From Odiellus spinosus (Eukaryota; Arthropoda; Arachnida; Opiliones; Phalangiidae): a stretch of DNA of 64,000 nt. Made by a program: the position numbers and the translations under genes. This document shows, piece after piece, positions 24,011 through 36,200 of this stretch. A model generated the notes under the pieces. That model searched no databases. It was given only the letters and a program-made list of their open reading frames with translations, and had not been told where the DNA came from. The number at the start of each line of letters is the position of its first letter. The first letter of the stretch is position 1. The DNA is taken from assembly GCA_963920705.1 (NCBI GenBank), contig OY987238.1, forward strand, positions 15,556,183 to 15,620,182. The letters run 5' to 3'.

Positions 24011-24290
24011 AGACTTGTCTCCGTGACGTCATCGCGGAGTTGGGATCCAAAAGGAAAAGCCAGACGCGTACCTATGACGTCATCATGTAATAGAGGGATA
24101 AAAGGAGTGGCTTAATTATTTCTGTGACGTCATCGTGTAGTATAGATAAGGGATGTCCCTTACACGTATCTGGGACGTCATCGTGTAGTAGAAATAAAGG
24201 GATAGTTAGACGCGTCTGTGAGTGACGTCATCGTGTAATATTAGGAATAAAAGTAGGCGCGTATCTATGACGTCATAATTTAGTAGATTT
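24010..24290. repeat. Array of six CRE-like TGACGTCA sites at about 50-bp spacing
   Basis: TGACGTCA occurs at 24024, 24075, 24125, 24223 and 24268, with GGACGTCA at about 24173. Most are followed by TCGTGTAGTA-like sequence and an AAAGGGAT-like tail, so the sites sit in decayed tandem units of 45-51 bp. The octamer is the consensus CREB/ATF site. Whether the cluster regulates anything, or is just a minisatellite containing the octamer, cannot be told from sequence alone. Confidence 0.8.
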
Positions 24291-24854
24291 AAAAGAAGAG
24301 CGTGAAAAAAGTGAACTTAAAATGAGGTTCGCTCTTTTCAGGGACTTGACGCACCTTGTTTTATTTTTGAATGAATATCTTAATTCTCGTGGCTATATTT
24401 GGCTTCCAATCTTAGATTGGACGATAATTGATGTTGGAAAAACTGCATTGAAGAACTAGTTGTTAGCGTGCGGGAATCCCGTTTAATTCGGCGAAGGCAA
24501 CTGATGCAAATTGAGATTATTATTAAATTGTGGCTGCTACGTAATGGTCTACATTTGAAGAGATCTCGTCGTTTAAAACTCTTTTATTTTAGCTGAGGGG
24601 ATTCCGCTATCGTACGTGATTCAGACCTCAAGTTCTACATCAATTTATTGGAAGATTTAGGTCTTTCCCGATTAGAATCTATGCCGCGCTTTCGTTACGT
24701 GATTCGACTTAAGAAATTATATCCTTTTAAACCTTCCTAACACTCGTTTTAATCTCGAAGGGATTAGAAATTAAAACCAGACCAATTAAAACGTTTCTAC
24801 GATCTTATATGTATTAAACGCTACCAAAAACCGAGTATTTTTCAAGCATAGTGT

Positions 24855-25200
24855 GAAACAGTCAGGGAACTTTAAAATTGACCAGAAAGGTCAGGGAATT
24901 TGGATATTCACCCGAAAGGTCAGGAAAGAGTCGAGGAATTTGGAAATGGACCCAAAGTATCAATGAAAATTCGGGGAATTTAGAAATTGACCCAAAAGGT
25001 CGTGGAAAAGTCAGGGAATTTGAAAATTGACCCGAAAGGTCAGTAAATTTGGAAATTTGCGCAAAAGGTCGGGAAAAGTCAGGGAATTTCAAAATCGATC
25101 CGAAATGTCGGGGAAAAGTTAGGGAGTATGGAAATTGACCCTAAAGGTCAGGGAAAAGTCGGTAAATTTAAAAATGAGCCTAGAAGGTCGGAGAAATTCA
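24855..25200. repeat. GTCAGGGAA-family minisatellite
   Basis: About eight diverged units of roughly 40-45 bp carry the pattern AAAGGTCAGGGAAAAGTCAGG, then AATTTGGAAATTGACCC. The copies are far more divergent than those at 1-650. The minus-strand frame of 76 codons here is translated repeat. Confidence 0.9.
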
Positions 25201-26174
25201 ATATTTTTGATACGTGTCTAGTAACTGTTTACGATTGGTTGACGAATTAATAATATAAACTGAAAATATACGCGTAAGGATTTGTTTTCTCATATTCCGA
25301 GTAAACTAGTGGCCTGGGAAATTATTTCGAAATGGTCAGGGAAAACCTGGAAAAGTCAGGGAAATTAAATTGTAAAATTTTGTCGAAGACGTTTAGACGG
25401 TTCTCAGTCGAGATATTAAACCCTGGAGCCATTTAAACAAGATATATAAGTGATAACGCTATTGAAAAAACTCTCTAGCCGTTACCGTTAGGAGATGAAC
25501 GTATTTCAAATATAGCTTCTAACATGTACCAGAACCCATCTCTCCGATTCATTTCAATGTTATTTATTCATTTAAATGGCGCGGAGAAATCTCTAATAAC
25601 GATTATCCTAGTTTTAAGCCAATTAAATTCCAGCTCGGCTTAAGGTCATTAATTCAAGCGCGTGTTGTACGTGATAAGGGTAACAATATAGCTTTATAAT
25701 GGGGTTACAACGTTCCTCTTTGTATCAATTTCAATTGGACGATGCCAAAAATGATTTAGTGGTGAATCTATTTCACTCTCCACTCGAACTAGATTAGTTT
25801 CCCAAGCTTCTCTCGTTAATCCGCGAATCCACTTTTTCGCTGGCCATTGTTTAAAAATATCCCAACGTATCAATACGCCATTTTCAGGGTGAGTTTATTC
25901 TTTTGGATTTTAATTTAAGTTTAATAAATTCAAATTTAATTTCATTATCAATACTAGTCGCCATTACGATGCTAAATAACGATGGACTAATTAGGACCTG
26001 GGGAGTTTGGAAATATATAATTTAAAATTCTACAATCAAGGCAAATATTAGTTATTCGAAACTTTCATACCTCCGTGTTAAAATCCCATAGATTAGGTTA
26101 GGCACCCGATGGGATTTTATTTTAAAAATTTCAAATACATTTTTCACACATTTCTGCTCTAATTAGTCCATAAA

Positions 26175-26500
26175 CAGGGTTGCCACAGGTCAGGGAAATC
26201 AGGGAAAAGTCAGGGAATTTGAAAAAGAACCAAAAAAGTCAGGGAATTTAAAGGTCTTTCAAGAAGCCAGGAAATTGCGATCATTATCCGCTGTTAAGAT
26301 TCTCAGCTGACCTTTCAGTCAGTTGTATAGATTAGAACGAAGATACGTCTACAGTTTGACCAACGCGATTATATAAAACAATAAAAGGTTAAAAATTGTG
26401 TAGTATTAGCCGAAACGGTCAGGGAAAATTGTGGAAAAGGCCAGGGAAAAACCTGGAAAAGTCCAGGGAATTTGAATCTGAAAAAACTGTGCCAACCCTG
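26175..26500. mobile_element. hAT-like MITE with 5-bp target duplication (copy 2)
   Basis: The left terminus is CAGGGTTGCCACAGG and the right is CTGTGCCAACCCTG. An exact ATAAA duplication flanks it (26170-26174 and 26501-26505). It shares the GCGATCATTATCCGCTG core with copy 1, but both arms also contain GTCAGGGAAAAG-type repeats. Its right end lies only 77 bp upstream of the start codon of the second secreted-protein gene. Confidence 0.85.
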
Positions 26501-26577
26501 ATAAACATCTCGGTATATTTAGTGGCAACAAAATGCTCCTAACGTATTTTATGAATTTCTTTTTCGTAGAATAAATT

Positions 26578-27105
26578 ATGACGTATTTGTCGTTATTCTT
26601 CATCGCTTTATTAATTGGTCAATTACCGAACTGTATCTTAGCGTTCAATTTCTTATCACCATTCGCTTTCACGGTCTTAGCCGCGCCTTTAAATGGCGCC
26701 TTAAAGGTAGAAGATCCATTTTTACCAATCATGGCCATATCGGCGTTGGCATTATCCGGAGTAAGTCGAATTAAAATATTTAATAAGTTCCAAATGTTCC
26801 TAATTAGTATTTTAAACTAGTCCGTAGTTTACCATAAACATCTGTCCATCCCCGTACCAATTAACCACTCGAAATACGCCAAGTTAAAAGGCAATTTTAA
26901 ACCATTTCCGGTACACGGATTTCATCACGGACCTCCGAGATTTCTCCCTGGTTTACCACCTCCGGGACTTTTTGGTCCCGAGCTGTTGCCACCCAAAGAA
27001 CTCTTATTAGCGTCTGAACCTCTGAATTTTTTGCACCCCGAGGAATTATGGAAACCAGGACCTCATTTGGGCGTCAAAAACCCTTGGGTTTCTTCGCTAA
27101 GTTAA
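26578..27105 (+). CDS. Small secreted SPFAF-motif protein with Pro/Gly/His-rich tail (gene 2)
   Basis: There are two exons, 26578-26760 and 26821-27105, split by a 60-bp intron, giving 155 aa. Exon 1 encodes a signal peptide (MTYLSLFFIALLIGQL), then FNFLSPFAFTVLAAP and DPFLPIMAISALAL. The donor is in phase 0 after the same module as in the neighbouring genes. Exon 2 encodes a basic, Pro/Gly/His-rich tail (HGFHHGPPRFLPGLPPPG) ending NPWVSSLS, without any cysteine. No DM4/12 domain is present. The ATG is preceded by TTTTTCGTAG, so a 5' untranslated exon may lie upstream; TTTTCAGGGTGAGT near 25880 is a possible donor. AATAAA lies at 27241-27246. Likely extracellular; function unknown. Confidence 0.75.
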
Positions 27106-28941
27106 TCTCGCGTTAAGCCAAGATGTTAATCCTTCGGTTATTCTCTAGTCTATTCTGAATGTCAAATATTACAAATAGATTTTGTAAAGGATATTTTTGA
27201 TAAAATATTTTTCTTCAAACAAATTTAAAAACAAATTTAAAATAAATCAAAATAGGCTTAGCAGGGGTCATGGAGGTTAGCTGACCCTGATGGCTATTAT
27301 ATTAGGAACTCCATTAATCCGGCTAAGCCTTTTTTAATAGCAAGGTTGCATTCTCCCTTTGATATTTACAAATTTCTAACCAGCAGTTCTTACAGTTAGT
27401 GTACAACTACTTTGCTTAGGCAAATTCAATGATATTGAGGTTAATGATTATATTCGACTGTTGTTTGGACTACTTTGTTTTTGTTATTTTTGGGTTTAGT
27501 ATGACGTATCAATCCGCCTAAACTTTGATAATTGAAACAACTCTTCTTCGATCGAGAATAAAAAAGAATAATATGCTAAAACTTCATTTAGAGCTTGGGA
27601 AAATTTGTAATAACATTAGTGGATGATCTGTTTCTGTAGGCGAGGTCGTTAAATATTTCATTGAATTGTCTCCGAGTAATTAACTCTATATTTTAACAAT
27701 TATTGAAATTATTGTTACGAAACTTTAACAAAGACGGGTGTTAACCAGTTTTAATTTAATAAGGAAGTTTAACTAGTGTACTCCCAAATTTATATTTAAC
27801 CTTCTTACAAGTTCAAGGTTATTTTAAATTTTAACCCTAATTATTTCATTTCTAATTAGGGGGAAATGTAGGCGCGGTAATTTCGCTTTAAAGGCGCTAT
27901 CTGCTCTCCAATTTACCCCTTTAAAATGCTCTTCCCTTACGCGCGCAGTCGTCTGCTAAGCTAGAAGACAATGCGACTTTAAAGGGGCTTTAAAAAAATG
28001 GAGATAGTTTTCGGATTAATTCCGATGAAACGGGATTAAATTAATCTCTGGATAGTGATGAAAAATGTATTTCACTTGGTACAGCGCCAAATGGTAATTT
28101 AATTCTTGTAGCCGAGGGGGATTTTGGTTTTATAAACCGGGTTTCACGTAGTTGATCTTTAGCCTCGCCTATTTTGACGCAAACTCGAATAATGGTGTCA
28201 CGAATCGCGAATGAGAATAAGAAGATGGGATGATACTCATCTCCAGCCCGTTTCTATTCATTTCTCGAAAACGACAAGACCCAGACGGAACTAACGTCGT
28301 CAATTTATGCCCGTGAGTACCATATCGCTCATTTCTAACCTTGATTAATTATCCTAACTAATTAAAGTATTTTATTTAAAAAAATACATTTTAATATTTT
28401 ATAATTAGGGTTATAAGTTGATAATTAACCGTAAATTAACGAGAAACGTATTGTTAGTGTCCCTAATCGCGATTAAAAACAATTAAAGGGCTTCAAAGTC
28501 GGGTATGTTCAAGGTCAGGGCCTTTTTTTATGATAATCATATTCGATTCGTAGTTTTAAATTTAGTTGAATTTTTGTAAAGTCCTACTACATTAGAAACT
28601 TATACTAAAAGGTAAAAATTAAAGGGACACGATGTAGGCGGCGGACCTAGCTTGAAAACGTCATATTCACGTCACATGATCATAGGGGGGAGGAGAGTAG
28701 CGCCATTGTGGCCAAAAAGAGAAAGCAACTATGCTTCCTATGTCTTTTTTCAAACTGGGTTCGTCTTTTTCTCACGTGTACCTTTAATTTTCAAGATTCT
28801 TTCTCCGTTAAAGGGACTATCCCTTTCCATGTCGCCTTCCTTTCTATGAAAAACTTTCTATGAAAATACGCGTATAAGTCTTCGTCACTTCAAGTTTAAA
28901 TCGTAATTAACTTTGCAGGATCTGTTTATTGTTTCAGCTCT
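27106..28941. other. Intergenic sequence between secreted-protein genes 2 and 3
   Basis: It contains a small palindrome at 27250-27336 (AATAGGCTTAGC at the left, GGCTAAGCCTTTTTT at the right), an ATTCTCCCTTTGA motif at 27351 and a CTATCTGC-ended element fragment at 27885-28014. A leader exon for gene 3 may end near TTATGCCCGTGAGT (about 28305-28318). No other coding sequence seen. Confidence 0.45.
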
Positions 28942-29583
28942 ATGAAAGACATATGTTATCTAATCGTGTGGCTTAGTATCTCGCCATGGGCATTGGCTCT
29001 CAACGCATTTTCACCCTTCGCATTCACCGTGATAGCGGCTCCGGTGGCCGGACGACTCCGGCTCGGTGATCCTTTGGTTCCAGTTGTTACCTTAGGCGCC
29101 CTAGCCTTAACCAAGGTACATTCATTTCAAACCGAGTATTCGCGTATTTAATTCTAACAAATTCGGGTACCATTTTATTAGTTAGTCCTAATCAAGAGAA
29201 TTCAGGGTGTGCCTAAACCAATCCGCGAATCGGAATACTTGGCTTTAAAACACGGATGGTATCCCAAGAAGAAATATCCGGAAATCATCAATATTGGATT
29301 TCCTCCTGGTTTGGCCGATCGCGCTCCGGTTCAAGTTGGGTTGTTTCCTCCACTGGTCTCTATTGGAAAGCCTAAACCACCCCCTCTTCCTTTTCCTTAT
29401 CGTTTAAAACCCTTTGGTAACGGTATACCACACGGGCCATCACCATTCGGACCATTCTACGGCGGTGTTTTACCTCATGGATTCCCTCTACCGCACCACG
29501 CTCAAAACTACAACAAATTACAATTACCTAAACACGTATCTCTCTTCCCCATCAAAGTCCAAAAAAACATTAAGTTTGGGTAA
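28942..29583 (+). CDS. Small secreted SPFAF-motif protein with Pro/His-rich tail (gene 3)
   Basis: There are two exons, 28942-29115 and 29206-29583, giving 183 aa. Exon 1 encodes a signal peptide (MKDICYLIVWLSISPWALA), then LNAFSPFAFTVIAAP and GDPLVPVVTLGALALTK, stopping at a phase-0 donor GTACAT. Exon 2 begins GVPKPIRESEYLALK and continues with Pro/Gly/Phe/His-rich sequence (PHGPSPFGPFYGGVLPHG), ending in a basic KVQKNIKFG. It has no cysteine. TATTGTTTCAG four bases before the ATG suggests a spliced 5' leader. AATAAA lies at 29788-29793. It is closest in exon 1 to gene 2, indicating tandem duplication. Probably extracellular or cuticular; function unknown. Confidence 0.75.
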
Positions 29584-30252
29584 AGTTTTCTCCTACAAAA
29601 AAATGCTTTCTCATCTAGTCTACATTTAAATTAAATTTATTTTATAAACCCGTGTACATGTTGTGTTTAAATTACGCGGGAATCATCCTTCATATTTCCT
29701 TGTAGTAGGAAGAAAGTGGACATCTTTATTTGGACATTAAAATATTATGAAATTAAAGAGACTGCCTCTTCAAGGTTCGCCAAATTAAATAAACGTTTCT
29801 GGAGAACTTTCGGACGTACTAATTCCTTATAAACCCATTTGTAAAGGTTTATTTTTAAATGTCCAGTAATAAGAAGCAAATGCCTTGATTAGAGCGTTAT
29901 CTACATGCCCAGCCCTGATAGAAACTTAAAAGTTCGTCTGCTTCAAATTCTATAACGTCATTTGATGGAAATTAAGGCCGGTGACACGTTGATGGTATTA
30001 CGAAAATTAGTTTTAAGTTAATTAATCGCATAAATCCATTAAAATATAACAAAATATCTTTAAAGAAATGAAAATTGAATGGTAGTTTAAAATAAGAATA
30101 GGCCTAGAGTGGCTAAAAACCTCCACGAACGTGTCCAAGACCAAAAGTCAAGAACTTATGTAAGTTGTAATCTTCAATTATCTTAAGGGATAATTGAATT
30201 CCAGCTAAGTGTTTCCTAATACTTTTTGTAATTAAATTATCCTTAGCCAAAA

Positions 30253-33200
30253 ATGGAACTAGCTTTCGATAGATACGGGATACCCCGTCTTAGTAGGGCC
30301 CTCCGTTTATTAGGAGAACAGGGCGGTGGTGGTTCAGCTCCGTTGAAAATGGTTGATTTTGATGATGGAAGGAGTTTGAAAGAGCTTATGAAAGAATATA
30401 GATGGGAACGCGCTAAAAGAGCTAGCAGGTGAGCTAAATTAATAATTAAATAAGACTTAAGACTAGTTTCGTTAAGTTTCGCCTTCTATATTTCACTGTA
30501 GAAATTCCGTGGCTGATTGGCCAAAGATTAAAGAGTTTATAGTTGAAAAAACGAAGGTCTTACTTTCTCCTCAAAACGTTAAGACCACGCTTAGAGATTT
30601 CGTAAAAGGCGTCCAAAATTTGTGTGAGTTTTTTAGGTAAAAATTAAAGTCTTCGATATAGATACTTAACGTTATTTTTCCCTTAAAGTTGGTTCAGATT
30701 CCCCCGAAACCGTTATCGAAGCGGGTGTAATATTTGTTCTACAACTTTTTCTGGGTTGCGAAATCTTGGAAAATCGTCACATTATCGAATTAAACGCGAT
30801 ATTTGGTCAAACCGATAAAAAGCAATACGAAAAACTCTTTGGTTTAGCGAAATTAGTCTTGAATTTGGTCCCAAAAAATGATTTTGATGAACTACTCAAA
30901 GTCGAGAATCCTGACGAAGATCTAATGCCCGAAGCCTTTGGATCTAAGATAAAGTTTAGCCAGCCAAAACCTTACAACTTCGAAGATCAAGCGTTGAAAC
31001 TTTACGTTCGACCTCAAGAAAAAGAGGGCGATTCTCCGACCATGAGGTACTCGCCACCCATCATTGATATTAATGTCGAAAGTAGAAAGGAACCCGCTTT
31101 AAAGTACGATAGAAAGTGGTTAACCAGGAAATTAGGCGAAATTTGCCATCCTGAAACTATCGACGTCGTTATACAGCAAGTCATACAACTTTTAGCTTCC
31201 AAAAAAACGCCTGATGAACTCGGAACTGAGGTAAGAGGCCAAATAGTCAGGGAACTCTTAGAAAAGTTTAAAAATTGGCCAAGTAGTCAAGGAACTGTTA
31301 GATAAGTTTAAAAATAGGCCAAACAGTCAGGGAACTGTTAGAAAAAAAGGCCAAATAGTCAGGAAAATGTTAGAAAAGTTTAAAAATAGGCCAAATAGAC
31401 AGGGAACTGTTACAAAATTTGAATAAATAGACCAAATAGTCAGGGAACTGTTAGAAAAATAGGCCAAATAGTCAGGGAACTGTTAGAAAAAAAGGCCAAA
31501 TAGTCAGGAAAATGTTAGAAAAGTCAATTAAATAGGCCAAATAGTCAAGGAACTGTTAGAAAAGTCAATTAAATAGGCCAAATAGTCAGGGAACTGTTAG
31601 AAAAGTTGAATGAATAAGGCAAATAGTCAAGAAATGATCATCTTTCGCAGCTCTGCGAACTTCTTGGTTTCGATCATTTAAATTTTATCCAAGAAATAAT
31701 TGCAAACCAAAAGAATTTAAGTAACAACGTTAATGAAACGACGACTAATGAACAAAAAATAATGGAAGGACGACCGAACTACGGTTGCCAAATCACTATT
31801 CAATCGGAAGATGAAAAAATCTATAAGAAATTCATTCGGAAAGAGGAGAAGAAATTGTATAAGGACATGGCCAAAATATCTGATAATGGACACGACCTTG
31901 AATTTGATCCTCAACTCTTGAGACAGCAAAGGTAAAAGCTGAAAGGGACGTTCTATTCGTTAAAAGTGATTACCCTGATTTTAATTTTACATTATTTTGA
32001 CGTTCAGGGACGCGCAATTAATAGCCGCCAGTCAAACGCCCTTATTTTCGAATAAATCTGTTAGTATCGGGGTTACTCACAGATTTCCCAACGTCTACGA
32101 CTCCATGCTCGATGCCAAACATTCCTCGGGATTCATTTCCGGTGCCAAAGTAATGTTTATATCAAATTATTCAATTAACATAATTTGGAAATGTCCTGAA
32201 TGGGCTGGGTACGGGTAAAATTGGAAATAGACCAAAATAGGCCTAATTTAATTGTGATTTAAAGACATGACGTCATAGATGAGCTCCAAAACTATACTTT
32301 GAGATTATTAATTAGAAGATTTTATAAAGATTTAATTAATTTTTAATTAATATAATTTGGAAATTTAAAATTTGACGTCCTGAGTGGGCAGGGATTGAGT
32401 AAAATTGGAAATAGACCAAAATGAGTTAATGGACCTAATTTAATTGAGATTTGAAGATATGACGACATAGATGAGGTCCAAAACTATACTTTGAGATTAT
32501 TAATTACAAGATTTTATAAAGATTTAATTAATTAACCGCGAATAATTGATATTATTCCTTATCTCGATTTGATGACCTTAGATGCTTTTGCCAGCCAATT
32601 GCGAAAGAAAGCAAAACCAAAAATACGAAGAAGTTGCAATCCCCGCGACGAAAGCGGATACGTCAGATTTATGTCCTAAACTGGTTACGGTTGAAAGCAT
32701 GGACGAAATTGGTCAATTAGGATTCAAAGGAATGAAGTCGTTGAACACCATTCAATCGATGGTCTACAATACGGCCTATTACACCAACGAGAACTTGTTA
32801 ATCTGCGCTCCAACGGGAGCCGGGAAAACGAATATCGCTATGCTGACCATCTTGCATCAAATTAAACAACACATTGAGGGAGGCGTCTGTCGCCGCGATA
32901 AATTTAAGATTATTTACGTCGCTCCCATGAAAGCTTTGGCCGCCGAGATGGTCAGGAATTTCTCCAAACGTTTAGCCCCTTTGGGAATCACCGTAAGGGA
33001 ATTAACGGGCGATATGCAGCCAACGAAAGCCGAGATTACTCAAACTCAGGTTAGTCATTTTCCTTTTCATCTTTTACAAGAAGGAAACGTTTCTTGGGTA
33101 TTCAAAATTCGGCTAAATTACTTTGGGAATATCATTTTAGATGCTGGTAACGACTCCCGAAAAATGGGACGTTGTGACTAGAAAATCAACGGGTGACGTA

Positions 33201-36200
33201 GCTTTAACCCAACTCGTTAAGTTACTCATTTTGGATGAAGTTCATTTATTACACGGCGATCGTGGCCCCGTTTTGGAAGCCTTAGTGGCCCGAACGATTC
33301 GTCAAGTCGAATCCACGCAGAGTATGATCCGAATTGTGGGTCTTTCAGCCACTTTACCCAATTATCTAGACGTGGCCCAATTTCTCAGAGTTAATCCTCA
33401 AATCGGGCTATTTTTCTTCGACGGTCGTTTTAGACCCGTTCCTTTGGCACAAACCTTTATCGGAGTCAAAGAACTCAATTCTTTAAAACAAATGCAAGAC
33501 ATGGATGACGTTTGCTACGAAAAAGTCTCGAAAATGGTCGATAAAGGTCGTCAAGTTATGGTTTTTGTGCACGCTCGTACGGCGACTGTTCGTAGCGCTA
33601 AAATAATGCGAGAATTAGCTCAAAAGAAAGGACACAGTGAAAATTTTACGCCCAAAGAGAGTTCGCAATACGGGATGGCTTTAAAACAAGTAAATTTTAA
33701 AGCGTAATTTCGACAAAAAGACCAAGGCTTAGCTATAATTTAAAATAATATTTTTTAGATTATGAAATCTCGCAATAAAGAACTGCGGGAACTTTTCCCC
33801 TGCGGTTTCGCCATTCATCATGCCGTAATTAATGATATATTTAAGTTAATTAATATTTTAAATTAAAATATATCTTTAAATTTATTAGGGAATGTTAAGA
33901 AGCGATCGTAACATGGTTGAGAGATACTTTGAAGAGGGTTTTATCAAAGTACTCGTTTGTACTTCGACTTTAGCTTGGGGAGTCAATCTTCCCGCTCATT
34001 CCGTCATTATTAGGGTACGTTCCTTCAAATTATCCTAATCAAAAGGTAAACCCTGGCGATTTAAAGTTGCGGGAATTAATTTTTCTATTAGGGAACTGAT
34101 ATTTATGACTCTAAACACGGTACATTCGTGGATCTGGGAATCCTTGACGTCATGCAAATTTTTGGTCGAGCCGGTCGCCCTCAGTTTAATGAGGAAGGAC
34201 ACGGTACCATCATAACCACTCACGAGAAACTCAGTTATTATTTATCATTGTTGACCAGCCAATATCCCATTGAAAGTAACTTCGTTAGCATGCTGACTGA
34301 TAATTTGAATGCGGAGGTAATTAAAAGTATTTTATTAACTGGAAAAGTCCGGGAAATTAAAATTGACTTAAGTTTATGGCCTATTCCATTTGGAACCAAA
34401 TTTTTGGTCCAATTTCTCACCAACTAGCTTTTTAGGCTTAAGATTTGGGCCTGGTTTCTCACCAACTAGCTTTTTAGGCTTAAGATTTGGGCCTAATTTC
34501 TCACCAACTAGAGTTTTAGGCTTAAGATTTGGTCCTGATTTCTCACCAACTAGCTTTTTAGGCTTAAGATTTGGGCCTAATTTCTCACAAAGTAGCTTTT
34601 TAGGCTTAAGATTTGGGCCTGATTTCTCACCAACTAGCTTTTTAGAGCTTAAGATTTGGGCCTAGTTTGTCTACCCCGGATATTTTAGCCTAATTATGTA
34701 CCTAACAAGTATACCACACTATTTAAGCCAAAATTTTGGGTCTAATTAGTCCAATAGTCTAATATAGGAACAAAATTTGGTCTTAATTTGTTTACCAGGA
34801 AATTTTTTGGCCAAAATTTGGTCCTAAATATATTTTAGAGCCTACTGAAGGATATTAAGGCGTACAAGAGAAGATTAAGGAGGGTTTGCGGATGTAAAGG
34901 AATAATTTTCTGTACCCTTTCATGGCAGATTTCTCTCGGTACCGTATCAAACGTTGACGAGGCTGTCGAATGGTTAAGTTACACGTACCTGTTCATTAGA
35001 ATGAGGAAAAATCCGTTAGTTTACGGAATACCTTACACAAAAATACTGGTGAGGGTCGTAGCTTGATTAATCATCCCTCCAATACCAAAATTGTTAAGCC
35101 TAAAATCTTATCGCAGGAAGATCCCGTTTTAGACGAATATAGACGAGAATTGATTTACAAGAAAGCCCGCGAATTAGATAAAGCAAAAATGATCCGATTC
35201 GACGAAAATAACGGATATTTCCAATCTTTGGATATTGGACGCATCGCTAGTCATTTCTATATCAAACATTCGACCATCGAAACGTTCCTCGAACTACAAC
35301 GTTCCGTTATGGACGAATCGAAAATTATCGAAATGGTCGCGCAAGCCCAAGAATTCGACCAATTAAAAGTCAGTATTCCCCTACTTTTTGGGCGCTTCCT
35401 TCGAGATAAAATTAACTCGGTTCTTGTCAGGTGAGGGATGATGAAATGGATGAATTGGACATTCATTACAACAGCGAATGTCAACTTCCGGTTTACGGAG
35501 GTTGCGAGAATACTCACGGGAAAGTCAACATTTTATTTCAAACTTACATCTCAAGAGGATATCTCAATTCATTTTCTTTGATATCGGATCAAGCCTACGT
35601 TGTTCAGGTAACCCTTATTTCAAATAAGATCAATTTCGAATGCTTCCCCTAAGCCTAATTTGAAATATAGCCCATTTCTAAGTCTTCTGCTAAGCCTATT
35701 TTGAAATGAAGTTAATTTCGAATGCTTCCCCTAAGCCTAATTTGAAATATAGTCCATTTCTAAGTCTTCCGCTAAGCCTATTTTGAAATGAAGTCAATTT
35801 TGAATTATTCCCCTAAGCCTAATTTGAAATATAGTCCATTTTCAATGCTCTTTACGCTTTTGCTAAGCCTAATTTGAAATAAAATGAATTTTTGATTAGC
35901 AGCTAAGGTTTGATTTTATTTATTTAGAATGGCGTTCGTATTATGAGAGCTCTCTTTGAAATGACTTTGAAAAAAGGGTTAGCCTTGCTCTCTGGAAGAA
36001 TTTTATCCCTGTGCAAAATGATGGAACGCCAACAATGGGGTCACGAAAGTCCTCTTAGGCAGTTTAGGGAAATTTCCGTCGAAGTCTTACGACACATTGA
36101 AGGAAAAAATTTCACATTGCAAAAATTAAAGGAAATGGATGCCAGAGAAATAGGTAAGCGTTTCCAAAGTTTCTAGGGGGTTTAGAAAATATAAAAATAG

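Noticed and set aside
24862..25092. Minus-strand frame with FPDFSRPF-like repeats
   Set aside because: Translated GTCAGGGAA-family minisatellite.
34390..34665. Plus-strand frame with [14 protein letters not shown] repeats
   Set aside because: It is the 42-bp minisatellite in ASCC3 intron 10.
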